NCBI RefSeq assembly: GCF_006539725.1
Contig: NZ_BJNO01000002.1
Span: 62,001 to 126,000, forward strand
DNA length: 64,000 nt
Origin: Klebsiella terrigena
GTDB taxonomy: Bacteria > Pseudomonadota > Gammaproteobacteria > Enterobacterales > Enterobacteriaceae
Direction of reading: 5' to 3'
Part shown: one piece after another, positions 54,466-63,329 of the stretch
Position numbering within the stretch: the stretch's first letter is position 1
How the letters are laid out: each line of letters starts with the position of its first letter
Position numbers and translations under genes: made by a program
Notes under the pieces: model-generated
Told to the model about the DNA's origin: nothing
Database searches by the model: none
The model's input: the letters and a program-made list of their open reading frames with translations, nothing else

Positions 54466-54497
54466 TTGTATGCAATATTTAATTTTTATGTATACAG
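54466..54497. promoter_or_regulatory. Candidate HpxS tandem sites and NAC site in the hpxSAB promoter
   Basis: Two related motifs, TTGTATGCAA (54466-54475) and ATGTATACAG (54488-54497), sit 12 bases apart upstream of hpxS. Between them ATA-TTTAAT-TTTTAT (54475-54489) is one base off the NAC pattern ATA-N6-TNGTAT. In K. pneumoniae HpxS binds two tandem sites with NAC in between, so the layout agrees. The motif itself is my reading. Confidence 0.5.
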
Positions 54498-54530
54498 TTT
54501 GATGTCGAAACGTGAATACGGAGCCGGTTA

Positions 54531-55247
54531 ATGAGTCACGAAAATCGTCTGCACGCCGCGCCAGGCCTGCAGGACAAGGATGAAGCCATCTATCAGGCGC
54601 TGATGACCGCCATCGTTGAACACCAGCTGCCGCCGGGCAGCAAGCTGCCGGAAGAGGCGTTGGCGGAGGTCTTTGGCGTCAGCCGCACGGGGATCCGCAA
54701 GGTGTTGCAGCGACTCGCCGCTGTGCAAATGGTCACTCTGACGCCCAAGCGTGGTGCACAGGTTACCAGCCCCACGGAAGAAGAGGCGCGGGAGATCTTC
54801 CGCACCCGAGAGCTGCTGGAGGTCGCCAATCTGCCCGACGTACTTGCCCGCTGTCAGCCGCCGCATCTGGCGGCGCTGGAGGCGATCATTCGCCAGGAGC
54901 AGCAGGCGCATGAGGCCTGCAACGGCCCGGCAGCGATCCGCTATTCAGCCGAATTTCATATTCAGCTGCAGGCGATCTCCGCCAACCAGGTGCTTACCGA
55001 GATGGTCACCCGCCTGAGCCAGCGCTCGTCATTAGCCGTTGCGGCATGGGGATCGCCGTGGCGACAGGGCTGCCGCTGCGACGATCACGGGCAGCTGATC
55101 GGGCTGCTGCGCGCCGGGGAGCTGCAGCCGCTGAGCGCGGCGCTGACCCACCACTTTGCCCATATCGTTGCCAGCCTGCGCTTTGACACCGCGGGTGTTT
55201 CCCTGCCCGATTTCGCCCGGCTGTTTGCCGGCTACAAGGAGTCGTAA
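54531..55247 (+). CDS. hpxS: GntR-family regulator HpxS
   Basis: Regulator of hpxSAB, which in K. pneumoniae represses without and activates with allantoin. The 238 residues have an N-terminal GntR winged helix (HQLPPGSKLPEEALAEVFGVSRTGIRKVLQRLA) and a C-terminal FCD helical effector domain (residues 85-220) with the metal-binding histidines expected in FCD proteins. Its stop overlaps the hpxA start (TAATG). Confidence 0.94.
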   Translation: MSHENRLHAAPGLQDKDEAIYQALMTAIVEHQLPPGSKLPEEALAEVFGVSRTGIRKVLQRLAAVQMVTLTPKRGAQVTSPTEEEAREIFRTRELLEVANLPDVLARCQPPHLAALEAIIRQEQQAHEACNGPAAIRYSAEFHIQLQAISANQVLTEMVTRLSQRSSLAVAAWGSPWRQGCRCDDHGQLIGLLRAGELQPLSAALTHHFAHIVASLRFDTAGVSLPDFARLFAGYKES

Positions 55248-55984
55248 TGTCCTCTGTTTGTATACAAGTGATTAATCCCAACACCAGCCGCGCCATGACC
55301 GAGACCATCGGCGCCGCCGCGCGGGCGGCGGCCGCGCCGGGGACCGAGATTGTGGCGGTCTGCCCGACGGAGGGCGTGCCCTCCATCGAAGGGCACTTCG
55401 ATGAAGCCATCGCCGCGGTCGGGGTGCTCGAACAAATTAAGGCCGGGCGCCAGCAGGGGGTCTCGGGTCACGTGATCGCCTGCTTTGGCGATCCGGGGCT
55501 GCTGGCGGCGCGGGAGCTGGCGCAGGGGCCGGTGGTTGGCATCGCCGAGGCGGCGATGCATATGGCCACCCTGGTCGCCACCCGCTTTTCCATTGTCACC
55601 ACGCTGCCGCGCACGCTGATTATCGCCCGCCACCTGCTGCACCAGTATGGCTTCTACCACCACTGCGCCGGGCTGCACGCTATCGATCTGCCGGTGCTGG
55701 CGCTGGAGGACGGCAGCGGTCGGGCGCAGGAGCAGGTACGTCAGCGCTGCATTCAGGCGCTGAAGGAGGACGGCTGCGGGGCGATTGTGCTGGGCTGCGG
55801 CGGGATGGCGACGCTGGCGCAGGAGCTCACTCGCGAGCTGCATGTACCGGTCATCGACGGCGTCAGCGCGGCGGTAAAAATGGTCGAGTCGCTGGTGGCG
55901 CTCGGCCTGTCGACCAGCAAGCAGGGCGACCTGGCTTTCCCGGAAGCAAAAAATTTAGGCGGCAGGTTTCAGTCATTTAACTGA
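55247..55984 (+). CDS. hpxA: Allantoin racemase HpxA
   Basis: Interconverts S- and R-allantoin. A 245-residue Asp/Glu-racemase-family protein with the two catalytic cysteines at residue 79 (VIACFGDPG) and 184 (VLGCGGMA), plus INPNTSRAMTE at the N-terminus. It is second in hpxSAB. Confidence 0.94.
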   Translation: MSSVCIQVINPNTSRAMTETIGAAARAAAAPGTEIVAVCPTEGVPSIEGHFDEAIAAVGVLEQIKAGRQQGVSGHVIACFGDPGLLAARELAQGPVVGIAEAAMHMATLVATRFSIVTTLPRTLIIARHLLHQYGFYHHCAGLHAIDLPVLALEDGSGRAQEQVRQRCIQALKEDGCGAIVLGCGGMATLAQELTRELHVPVIDGVSAAVKMVESLVALGLSTSKQGDLAFPEAKNLGGRFQSFN

Positions 55985-56008
55985 TGGTGATGAATAAAGA
56001 GGTGGGAG

Positions 56009-56953
56009 ATGGATCAGCAGTCAGCGCTTTTTAATCAGGATTATCCTCGCGATCTGCGCGGCTATGCCGGCCAGACGCCGCGCGCGCCGTGGCCGCAGAA
56101 TGCGCGTATCGCCGTACAGTTTGTTTTAAATTATGAAGAGGGGGCGGAAAACCACGTCCTGCACGGCGACGCGGGCTCCGAGCAGTTTCTCTCCGACATT
56201 ATCGGTGCGGCCAGCTACCCTGACCGACATATGTCGATGGACTCGCTGTATGAGTACGGCAGCCGCGCCGGGTTCTGGCGCATTCACCGCGAGTTCAGCC
56301 AGCGCGGGCTGCCGCTGACCGTGTTCGGCGTGGCGATGGCGCTGGCGCGGCATCCCGATATCGTGGCGGCGATCAAAGAGGCCAACTACGACGTGGTCAG
56401 CCACGGCTGGCGCTGGATCCACTATCAGCATATGGATATCGAGACCGAGCGCGCGCATCTGCAGCAGGCGGTGCAGGTGTTAACCGATCTCTTCGGCAGG
56501 TCGCCCACCGGCTGGTACACCGGGCGCGACAGCCCCAACACTCGCCGGCTGGTGGTCGAGCACGGCGGCTTTGATTACGACAGCGACTACTACGGCGACG
56601 ATCTGCCGTTTTGGGTCGAGGTGCCGTGCGGCGACGGTTCGCGTAAGCCGCATCTGATCGTGCCCTATACCCTTGATACCAACGACATGCGTTTTGCCAC
56701 CGCGCAGGGGTTCAATACCGCGGAGCAGTTTTATACCTACCTCAAAGATAGCTTTGACGTGCTGTATGAAGAGGGGCGCGAGGCGCCGAAGATGATGTCT
56801 GTCGGCATGCACTGCCGTCTGCTGGGCCGGCCGGGGCGCTTTCGGGCCCTGCAGCGCTTCCTTGATTACGTCCAGCAGCATGAGCAGGTGTGGGTCTGCA
56901 CCCGTCAGCAGATTGCCGACCGCTGGCGGGAAACCTATCCGTTTCGTCGCTAG
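56009..56953 (+). CDS. hpxB: Allantoinase HpxB (PuuE type)
   Basis: Hydrolyses allantoin to allantoate. It is not a dihydroorotase-like allantoinase but a cofactor-independent polysaccharide-deacetylase-fold enzyme (PuuE type) of 314 residues. Motifs include AVQFVLNYEEGAEN, YEYGSRAGFWRI, SHGWRWIHYQ, GWYTGRDSPNTRRL and GMHCRLLGRPGR. Preceded by GAGGTGGGAG. Confidence 0.94.
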   Translation: MDQQSALFNQDYPRDLRGYAGQTPRAPWPQNARIAVQFVLNYEEGAENHVLHGDAGSEQFLSDIIGAASYPDRHMSMDSLYEYGSRAGFWRIHREFSQRGLPLTVFGVAMALARHPDIVAAIKEANYDVVSHGWRWIHYQHMDIETERAHLQQAVQVLTDLFGRSPTGWYTGRDSPNTRRLVVEHGGFDYDSDYYGDDLPFWVEVPCGDGSRKPHLIVPYTLDTNDMRFATAQGFNTAEQFYTYLKDSFDVLYEEGREAPKMMSVGMHCRLLGRPGRFRALQRFLDYVQQHEQVWVCTRQQIADRWRETYPFRR

Positions 56954-57004
56954 CCGATAGCCGGGCCGGAGTTCGCTCCGGCCCGGCCAGGGCTGCCGCG
57001 TTCA

Positions 57005-57391
57005 TTAGCTCATCAGGCTCACCTGGGCGGCGACAATGCGCCAGCCGAAGGGAAAACGCACCCACGTCTGCTGCTGGCGGCCCACGCGATCGCTGCCCTC
57101 ACGGGTGAACTCGGTGCTGCAGACCGCGTAATCCTCGCCGAAGCTGACGATCACCGTGTGGCGCAGCTCGCGCTGGAGTCCGGCCGCCGGACGGGCGGCG
57201 CGGAAAGCGCGGATCTCGTCGGCGCCGTAGAGATTCTCCCCGGCGCCGAGGCGCACCGTGCGTTTATCCTCCCAGAACAGCTCGTCGAGCACCGCGACGT
57301 TGTTGCTGACCAGCGCCTCTTCATAGCGATAAAAGGCGGCCGTGACCTCGGCCAGAACGCGAGGCCGGTTAATATTGTCCTGATCGATCAT
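57005..57391 (-). CDS. hpxZ: HpxZ, AtzH-like DUF3225 protein
   Basis: A 128-residue SnoaL-like (DUF3225) protein: FYRYEEALVSNNVAVLDELFWEDKRTVRLGAGENLYG in outline, ending WVRFPFGWRIVAAQVS. Its relative AtzH in the cyanuric-acid pathway is a 1,3-dicarboxyurea hydrolase that works with AtzEG. Last gene of the hpxWXYZ operon; 4-base overlap with hpxY. Confidence 0.88.
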   Translation of the reverse strand: MIDQDNINRPRVLAEVTAAFYRYEEALVSNNVAVLDELFWEDKRTVRLGAGENLYGADEIRAFRAARPAAGLQRELRHTVIVSFGEDYAVCSTEFTREGSDRVGRQQQTWVRFPFGWRIVAAQVSLMS

Positions 57392-58785
57392 GCTATTACC
57401 TCCGCAGGGCTGGCATCGGTCAGCCCCATCTCTTCCAGTACGCGCGCCGCCCGCAGGCAGGCCTGTTCATTAAACGGGGCCGCGATCAGCTGCAGGCCAA
57501 TCGGCCGCCCGGCGGCGCTGCGCAGCGGCACCGTGGTGACCGGCAGGCCCACGAAGGAGATGGGCTGGGTGAGCATCCCCATACTGGCGCGGACCGGCAG
57601 CTGCTGGCCGTTGATCTCCATGGTCTGCTCGCCAATGAGCGTGGCGCTGCACGGCGTTGCCGGCGCGATCAGAATATCGGCGTGGGCAAACAGCGCCTGG
57701 AACGCCCGCTGGGCGTGGCGGCGAAAGCGCTGGGCCTGAATATACCAGCTTGCCGGGACCATCGCCCCGGCCAGCAGCCGCTCCCGGGAGTGGGGCTCGA
57801 AGCGCTCCGGCTCGCGGCGCAGGGCGGGCAGGTAGTGGTTGCCGCCTTCGGAGGCGCTGATGATAAACGCCGCCGAGCGGGAGAGCTCGGCTTCGGGGAA
57901 CTGCAGCTCCTCGCGGGCGTCGAGCGCCTGCGCTACCTGGGCGACGGCGGCGCGGGCGTCGTCATCGCACCAGCGGCTAAAATAGCCGCCGAGTACCGCG
58001 CAGCGCAGGCCTTCGAGACCGCGCGGCAGCAGGTTGCTGGTGCGCTCGCTGGCCTTATCGGCCTGGAAACCGTCGCCGGGATCGCGCCCCTGTAGCGCAT
58101 CGTAGACCGCGGCGAGGTCGCCGACGCTGCGGGCGAGGGGGCCGATGTGGTCGAGGCTGGCAACAAACGGATGGCTGCCGGATCGCGACAGGCGGCCAAA
58201 GGTCGGCTTGAGGCCAAAAATACCGCATAAGGAGGCCGGCACGCGGATGGAGCCGTTGGTATCGCTGCCCAGCGCGAACTGCACCAGCCCGGCCGCTACC
58301 GCCGCCGCCGAACCGCCGGACGAGCCGCCGGCGATGCGCGCCAGGTCGTGCGGGTTACGCGTCGCGCCGTAGTGGCTATTTTCGGTGGTAAAGCCGTAGG
58401 CGTAGGCGTCCATATTCAGCATCCCTGACAGCAGCCCGCCTGCGGCGTGGAGCTGGCGCACCGCCCAGCCGTCGGCCGTGGCGGGCGCGCGTTCGCTAAA
58501 CAGCCGGGCGCCGGCGAGGGTGGTCTGTCCGTAAACATCGAACAGATTCTTTACCGCGTAGGGGACTCCGGCCAGCGGCGGCAGCGGCTGCTTACCCCGG
58601 CGCAGGGTATCAATGCTGTCCGCTTCGGCCAGCATTCGCGCTTCCGTCACCGTGGTCCAGGCGTTGATGTGCGGGTTGACCCGCGCAATGTCGTCCAGAG
58701 TCCGGCGGGCGATCTCCCGGGCGCTGAGCTCCCCGGTCTGCAGGGCGCGCTGGATCTCGCTAATCGTCATTTGGTTAAGCGTCAT
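57388..58785 (-). CDS. hpxY: HpxY, AtzE-like amidase
   Basis: A 465-residue amidase-signature enzyme with the Ser-cisSer-Lys triad: Lys79 in [10 protein letters not shown], the cis-Ser in [14 protein letters not shown] and the nucleophile region [13 protein letters not shown]. The GatA-like body and small HpxX partner recall AtzE-AtzG (1-carboxybiuret hydrolase) and GatA-GatC. The substrate is likely a purine-breakdown amide; this is inferred from the cluster. It overlaps hpxX and hpxZ by 4 bases each. Confidence 0.9.
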   Translation of the reverse strand: MTLNQMTISEIQRALQTGELSAREIARRTLDDIARVNPHINAWTTVTEARMLAEADSIDTLRRGKQPLPPLAGVPYAVKNLFDVYGQTTLAGARLFSERAPATADGWAVRQLHAAGGLLSGMLNMDAYAYGFTTENSHYGATRNPHDLARIAGGSSGGSAAAVAAGLVQFALGSDTNGSIRVPASLCGIFGLKPTFGRLSRSGSHPFVASLDHIGPLARSVGDLAAVYDALQGRDPGDGFQADKASERTSNLLPRGLEGLRCAVLGGYFSRWCDDDARAAVAQVAQALDAREELQFPEAELSRSAAFIISASEGGNHYLPALRREPERFEPHSRERLLAGAMVPASWYIQAQRFRRHAQRAFQALFAHADILIAPATPCSATLIGEQTMEINGQQLPVRASMGMLTQPISFVGLPVTTVPLRSAAGRPIGLQLIAAPFNEQACLRAARVLEEMGLTDASPAEVIA

Positions 58786-58970
58786 GCTTTATACACTCCG
58801 GCGATTTCCAGGCGTTCGTCGAGGGGGAAGGCCATCAGCGGTTCGGCCATGGCGGCGATGCGGCTGAACTGCAGCTGAAGCTCGGCGCGGCGGGTTTCAT
58901 CCAGCTCCAGGCCGAGGATCTGCTCCATTTGTGCCAGGTACGTGCTCCAGTCGAGCGTCACTTTTTGCAT
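58782..58970 (-). CDS. hpxX: HpxX, AtzG-like small subunit (DUF4089)
   Basis: A 62-residue helical protein (YLAQMEQILGLELDETRRAELQLQFSRIAAMAEPL in outline) resembling AtzG and GatC, the small subunits that stabilise the amidase. It starts 9 bases after hpxW and overlaps hpxY by 4 bases. Confidence 0.9.
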   Translation of the reverse strand: MQKVTLDWSTYLAQMEQILGLELDETRRAELQLQFSRIAAMAEPLMAFPLDERLEIAGVYKA

Positions 58971-58979
58971 GCTGAACTC

Positions 58980-60563
58980 CTAATAACCGGCGGCTGAGCC
59001 GTTGCTGCGCGGATCGGATGCCCCTTCGAAGAGGCCATTTGGATGACGGACGATGGCGCCGGCGTGGCCCATGGCCTCGCTGAAATCGTCCAGCACTTCG
59101 ACCTCATGACCCAGCGCCCGCAGGCGGGCGATGCTCTGCGGCGTAAAGCGGCCCTCCAACTTCAGCGAGTCGGAGGTTTGTCCCCAGGTGCGGCCCAGCA
59201 GCCAGCGCGGCCGGGAGATGCTCTCCTGCAGCGGCACGCCCTGCAGGATGTAGCGGGTAAAGAGGGCGGCCTGAGTCTGCGGCTGGCCGTCGCCGCCCAT
59301 CGAGCCGTACACCATCACCCGGCCGTCGCTGAGGCGGGCCGCCGCCGGATTAAGGGTGTGGAACGGCTGCTTGCCGGGGGCCAGCGCCAGAAGATGCTGC
59401 GGATCGAGGCTGAACGAGGCGCCGCGGTTCTGCCAGACAATCCCGCTCTCCGGCAGCACCACGCCGCTGCCGAACTCGTGGTAGATACTCTGAATAAAGG
59501 AGACCGCCAGCCCGCTGTCGTCCATGACCCCCATCCATACGGTATCGCCGGGGCCTTTGCCGGCGCCCCACGGGGCGGCCTGCTGGTCGCTGACCCGCTC
59601 AGCCAGCGCCTGCAGCGCCGCCGGTTCCAGCAGGCTCTGAATATCGACATCGAGGTGGCGCGGGTCGGTGATATGGGCGTCGCGCAGGCTAAAGGCCAGC
59701 TTGGTGGCCTCAACGATGCGGTGGACGGTCATCGCCTCGTCGGCCTCGGCCATCGCCAGGCGATCGGTAATGCCGAGAATGGCCAGCGATACCAGCCCCT
59801 GGGTTGGCGGCGCGAGGTTCCACAGCTCGCCGTTCTGATGGGTCAGTTTTAGCGGCGCAGGGCGGCGGGCGCGGTGCTGGCGGAGATCGTCGAGGGTGAC
59901 GGGCAGTCCGTACTGCGCCATGCCCGCGGCCAGGGTTTCAGCCAGCGGGCCGCGATAGAAGCTGTCCAGCCCCTCGTCGACCAGCCGCCTGAGGGTGTTG
60001 GCCAAAGCGGGCTGGCGAAAGCGGCTGCCGGCAACCGGCGGCTGGCCGTCGACCAGAAAGGTTTCGGCAAATCCCGGCAGCGAGCGGAGCTCGGCAAACT
60101 TGCCGGCGGTGGCGCTGGCCTGGGATTCGGTGACCGGGATCCCGTCGCTGGCGTAGCCGATAGCGTCTTCCAGCAGACGCGCCAGCGGCAGCGCCTTGCC
60201 GCTCAGGGAGTGCGATACCCGGAGCGCTTCGTCCCAGCCGCTGACGGTCCCGGCGACGGTCAGCGCGGCGCGCGGGCCGCGGTGCGGGATCTGCCTGAGG
60301 TCGGAATAGGCCTCCGGCGTCGCCCCCGAGCCCGCCGCGCCGCTGGCGTCTATTGCTATCGGCTCCCCTTGGGGAGGGACGATGAGCCAGAAGCCGTCGC
60401 CGCCGAGCCCGTTCATATGCGGATAAACCACGGCGATGGTGGCCGCCGCGGCGACCATTGCTTCGATTGCGCTTCCGCCTTCGCGCAGTACGGCAAGCGC
60501 GCTTTGGCTAGCCAGGTGATGGGGGGCGACCGCCATCCCACGGGTGGATACATGACTGTGCAT
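58980..60563 (-). CDS. hpxW: Oxamate amidohydrolase HpxW
   Basis: Gamma-glutamyltransferase-fold Ntn-hydrolase of 527 residues that hydrolyses oxamate to oxalate and ammonia in K. pneumoniae. Features are the N-terminal MNGLGGDGFWLIV, the autoprocessing site before Thr341 in GKGPGDTVWMGVMDDSG, and later YGSMGGDGQPQTQAA. There is no signal peptide, so it is cytoplasmic. The start MHSHVSTRGM gives exactly the published length; the long frame to 60764 is not used. Confidence 0.93.
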   Translation of the reverse strand: MHSHVSTRGMAVAPHHLASQSALAVLREGGSAIEAMVAAAATIAVVYPHMNGLGGDGFWLIVPPQGEPIAIDASGAAGSGATPEAYSDLRQIPHRGPRAALTVAGTVSGWDEALRVSHSLSGKALPLARLLEDAIGYASDGIPVTESQASATAGKFAELRSLPGFAETFLVDGQPPVAGSRFRQPALANTLRRLVDEGLDSFYRGPLAETLAAGMAQYGLPVTLDDLRQHRARRPAPLKLTHQNGELWNLAPPTQGLVSLAILGITDRLAMAEADEAMTVHRIVEATKLAFSLRDAHITDPRHLDVDIQSLLEPAALQALAERVSDQQAAPWGAGKGPGDTVWMGVMDDSGLAVSFIQSIYHEFGSGVVLPESGIVWQNRGASFSLDPQHLLALAPGKQPFHTLNPAAARLSDGRVMVYGSMGGDGQPQTQAALFTRYILQGVPLQESISRPRWLLGRTWGQTSDSLKLEGRFTPQSIARLRALGHEVEVLDDFSEAMGHAGAIVRHPNGLFEGASDPRSNGSAAGY

Positions 60564-60598
60564 TCGTTGTCCTCGTGACGCGATGTATTCTCTCAGGG

Positions 60599-60614
60599 TG
60601 CAAAAGCCGTTCCA
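60599..60614 (-). promoter_or_regulatory. Sigma-54 promoter of hpxWXYZ
   Basis: On the minus strand TGGAACGGCTTTTGCA keeps TGG, ACG and TTTGCA at the exact spacing. It lies 36-51 bases upstream of hpxW. No convincing NtrC site was found in the 200 bases further upstream. Confidence 0.72.
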
Positions 60615-60814
60615 CTTCTGAACCCAAAGTTTCATTCCCTGCCGCCGGTGCTTTTTGCCGGAGTGGCACGCATCGTGAAAGGAGAGGTATTCAAGGTCAT
60701 ACGCGCCGCGGGTCGGGTATAAACGGCGACAACAGCGCGAGACGCAGCGCCAGCGCATAGGCAACGCGGAATATGACGGGTATAGTGCGATGAAACAAAA
60801 GTTACAGGGGCCTT

Positions 60815-61654
60815 ATGCAACAGCTTGATGAACGACTCAAAGGACAGTACGCCTCCCTGTCGCCCCAGGAGCAGCGGGTGGCGGATTTTATTTTCGATCA
60901 CTTTGATGACCTGATTAGCTACAACAGCGCCGAGCTGGCGCAGCTCAGCGGGGTGTCGAAAGCGACGGTGAGCCGCCTGTTCAAGCGGCTGGGGTACGAG
61001 AAGTATAAGGATATGCGCGACGAGCTGCGCACCCTGCGCCAGAGCGGGATGCCGCTGACCGATAACCGCGACGCGGTGCAGGGAAACACGCTGCTGGCGC
61101 GCCATTATAAGCAGGAGATGGCCAACCTGACCCAGTGGGTCAACGCCCTCGACGCGCGCCAGTTTGCCGAAGCGATTAACGCGATGGTGAGCGCCGAACG
61201 GGTGGTCATCGTCGGCATGCGCAACGCCTATCCGGCGGCGCTGCACCTGCGCCAGCAGCTGCTGCAGGCGCGCGGTCAGGTGCAGGTGCTGCCCCAGCCG
61301 GGGCAAAGCCTGAGCGAGGAGCTGGTGGATCTGTCGGCCAGTGACGTGGTGGTGGTGATGGCCTTTCGCCGCCGCCCGCGCCTTATTCGGCCGCTGCTGC
61401 AGCAGCTCCAGGCTAGCGGCGTGCCGGTGCTGCTGATGTGCGAGCCGCAGGCGCACGGCCTGTTCCCGCTGGCGCGCTGGCAGCTCTGCGCGCCGCTCGA
61501 TAGCGTCTCGGCCTACGATAGCTACGCCTCGGTCAACAGCCTGATCAACCTGCTGGCCAACGCTTTTCTGCATGAGATCCTCGATAAGGGCCGCCCGCGG
61601 ATTCACGATATCGCCACCCTTTATCAGCAGCTGGACGAGCTCGAGCAGCGATAA
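60815..61654 (+). CDS. MurR/RpiR-family transcriptional regulator
   Basis: A 279-residue RpiR-type regulator: N-terminal HTH (YASLSPQEQRVADFIFDHFDDLISYNSAELAQLSGVSKATVSRLFKRLGY in outline) and a C-terminal SIS domain (GMRNAYPAALHLRQQLL, then SLSEELVDLSASDVVVVMAFRRRPR). It is divergent from hpxW and 214 bases before the ABC operon. It may be the gene called hpxU in the K. pneumoniae cluster, but I am not sure. Its effector, presumably a phosphorylated or ureido compound, is unknown. Confidence 0.88.
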   Translation: MQQLDERLKGQYASLSPQEQRVADFIFDHFDDLISYNSAELAQLSGVSKATVSRLFKRLGYEKYKDMRDELRTLRQSGMPLTDNRDAVQGNTLLARHYKQEMANLTQWVNALDARQFAEAINAMVSAERVVIVGMRNAYPAALHLRQQLLQARGQVQVLPQPGQSLSEELVDLSASDVVVVMAFRRRPRLIRPLLQQLQASGVPVLLMCEPQAHGLFPLARWQLCAPLDSVSAYDSYASVNSLINLLANAFLHEILDKGRPRIHDIATLYQQLDELEQR

Positions 61655-61675
61655 TGGGGCGTCAGTCTGGTGCTT

Positions 61676-61692
61676 TGCATTATTTTAGTGCG
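61676..61692. promoter_or_regulatory. Candidate NtrC site upstream of the ABC transporter
   Basis: TGCATTATTTTAGTGCG keeps the GCA...GTGC half-sites at the right spacing (11 of 17 to the strong site). It lies about 110 bases upstream of the sigma-54 promoter. Confidence 0.45.
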
Positions 61693-61800
61693 GGTTTCCG
61701 GCGGTGAGAGAAGGCGATATTGCCGCGCATTCTCTCTCTCTTCCTTGTTTCATCACTCTTTTATGGCATCTTCCGCCTCGGCAGCGGCGCGGCGTATATC

Positions 61801-61816
61801 TGGCACATTAGTTGCA
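61801..61816 (+). promoter_or_regulatory. Sigma-54 promoter of the ABC transporter operon
   Basis: TGGCACATTAGTTGCA matches the -24/-12 consensus perfectly in both boxes. It lies 53-68 bases before the binding-protein start and is the best sigma-54 promoter in the window. Confidence 0.85.
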
Positions 61817-61868
61817 GAAGTTTATTTAAAGAATCTTTTGTTTCATACTAACGTAACGGGTAAACATC

Positions 61869-62654
61869 ATGAAAAAACTGTTGATCGCACTGGCCGGGGC
61901 CGCCTGTCTGTTTACGCAAATGAGCGCGGCCAGAGCCGACCAGCTGCAGGATATCGAAAAGCGCGGCGTTATCCGTATCGCGGTGCCGCAGGATTTCCCG
62001 CCGTTTGGCTCGGTGGGCACCGATCTCCAGCCCCAGGGTTATGACATCGATATGGCGCGCTACCTGGCAAAGCAGATGAAGCTCAAGCTGCAGCTGGTGC
62101 CGGTAACCAGCGCCAACCGGGTGCCCTATCTGCAGACCGATAAGGTCGATCTGGTGATCTCCAGCCTCGGCAAGAATGCGGAGCGCGAGAAGGTGATTGC
62201 GTTCAGCCGCGCCTACGCGCCGTTCTTCCTCGGCGTTTTCGGGCCGAAGGGGGCCGAGCTGAAGGATGCGGCGGCGCTGAGTGGCAAAACCGTCGGCGTC
62301 ACCCGCGGCGCGGTGGAGGACATGGTGCTGAGCGAGCTGGCGCCGAAAGAGGCGCAGATCAAGCGCTACGAGGATAACAACACCACGCTGTCAGCCTACC
62401 TCTCGGGACAGGTGCAGTACCTGGCGACCGGCAACCTCGTGGTGGCGGCTATCTCCCGGCAAAATGCGCAGAAGGCGCCGGTACCGAGCTTTATGCTGAA
62501 AGATTCGCCGTGCTTTATCGGCCTGAAAAAGAACGAGCCGGCGCTGAAGGAGAAGGTGGACGCGCTGATTGAGCAGGGCGTTAAGGACGGCACGCTCAAC
62601 GCGCTGTCGCAGCAGTGGCTGAAAGCGCCGCTGCCCGCAGGCTTTGGCGCATAA
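61869..62654 (+). CDS. Polar amino-acid type ABC transporter binding protein
   Basis: Periplasmic binding protein (SBP_bac_3) of 261 residues with a 23-residue signal peptide (MKKLLIALAG..., cut after ARA). Core motifs are IRIAVPQDFPPFGSVGTDLQPQGYDIDMARYLAKQM in outline and VDLVISSLGKNAEREKVIAFS. The family imports amino acids or small amides. The NtrC-type promoter and hpx neighbours suggest a nitrogen compound such as allantoate or a ureido acid. By position it may be hpxF of the K. pneumoniae hpxFGHIJK operon. Confidence 0.87.
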   Translation: MKKLLIALAGAACLFTQMSAARADQLQDIEKRGVIRIAVPQDFPPFGSVGTDLQPQGYDIDMARYLAKQMKLKLQLVPVTSANRVPYLQTDKVDLVISSLGKNAEREKVIAFSRAYAPFFLGVFGPKGAELKDAAALSGKTVGVTRGAVEDMVLSELAPKEAQIKRYEDNNTTLSAYLSGQVQYLATGNLVVAAISRQNAQKAPVPSFMLKDSPCFIGLKKNEPALKEKVDALIEQGVKDGTLNALSQQWLKAPLPAGFGA

Positions 62655-62663
62655 GGCCCCGGC

Positions 62664-63329
62664 ATGACGGAGCAACTTCATTTTTCTGAGCTCTGGCCGC
62701 ACTGGCCAGAGCTGCTGGCGGGGCTGTGGGTCACCGTGCAGCTGACGGTGCTGGCGACGGCGGGCGGCCTGGCGATAGGCATTTTCGGTGCCGCCATTCG
62801 CAGCGGGCGGGCGACGTGGTTCAGCCGCATCTGGGGCGGCTACGTGGAGCTGATACGCAATACGCCGTTCGTAGTGCAGCTGTTTTTTATCGTCTTTGGC
62901 CTGCCCAACCTGGGCTTAAAGATGACCGCCGGTGAAGCCGCGCTGCTGGCGATGGTGATCAACCTCGGGGCCTACAGTACCGAGATCGTGCGCGCCGGGA
63001 TTCAGGTGACCCCCAAGGGACAGTGGGAGGCCGGGCGCGTGCTGGGGCTGAGCCGCACGCAGACCTTTATCCAGGTGGTTCTGCCGCCGGCGCTGCAGCG
63101 GATTTATCCGGCGCTGGTGAGCCAGTGCATCATCGTGATGCTGGGGTCGTCGGTGGTTTCGCAGGTTTCCTATGAGGAGCTGACCTTCGCGGCGAACCTG
63201 ATCCAGTCGCGAACCTTCCTCAGCTTTGAGGTCTATCTGGTTACCACGGGGATCTACCTGGTGCTGTCGATAACAATGCGCCAGCTGCTGATGGCAGCAG
63301 GGCGAAAATGGCTGGGAGTACGGGCATGA
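62664..63329 (+). CDS. Amino-acid type ABC transporter permease 1
   Basis: A 221-residue HisM/GlnP-type permease with five hydrophobic helices. The family signature ELIRNTPFVVQLFF is present and the EAA loop is QWEAGRVLGLSRTQTFIQVVLPPALQRIYPAL in outline. It starts 9 bases after the binding-protein stop and overlaps the next permease by 4 bases (ATGA). Confidence 0.9.
   Translation: MTEQLHFSELWPHWPELLAGLWVTVQLTVLATAGGLAIGIFGAAIRSGRATWFSRIWGGYVELIRNTPFVVQLFFIVFGLPNLGLKMTAGEAALLAMVINLGAYSTEIVRAGIQVTPKGQWEAGRVLGLSRTQTFIQVVLPPALQRIYPALVSQCIIVMLGSSVVSQVSYEELTFAANLIQSRTFLSFEVYLVTTGIYLVLSITMRQLLMAAGRKWLGVRA

Noticed and set aside
60706-60725. Near sigma-54 -24 element TGGCACG around 60663 facing the RpiR gene
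   Set aside because: The -12 dinucleotide at the correct spacing is GA instead of GC, and sigma-54 promoters rarely tolerate that.
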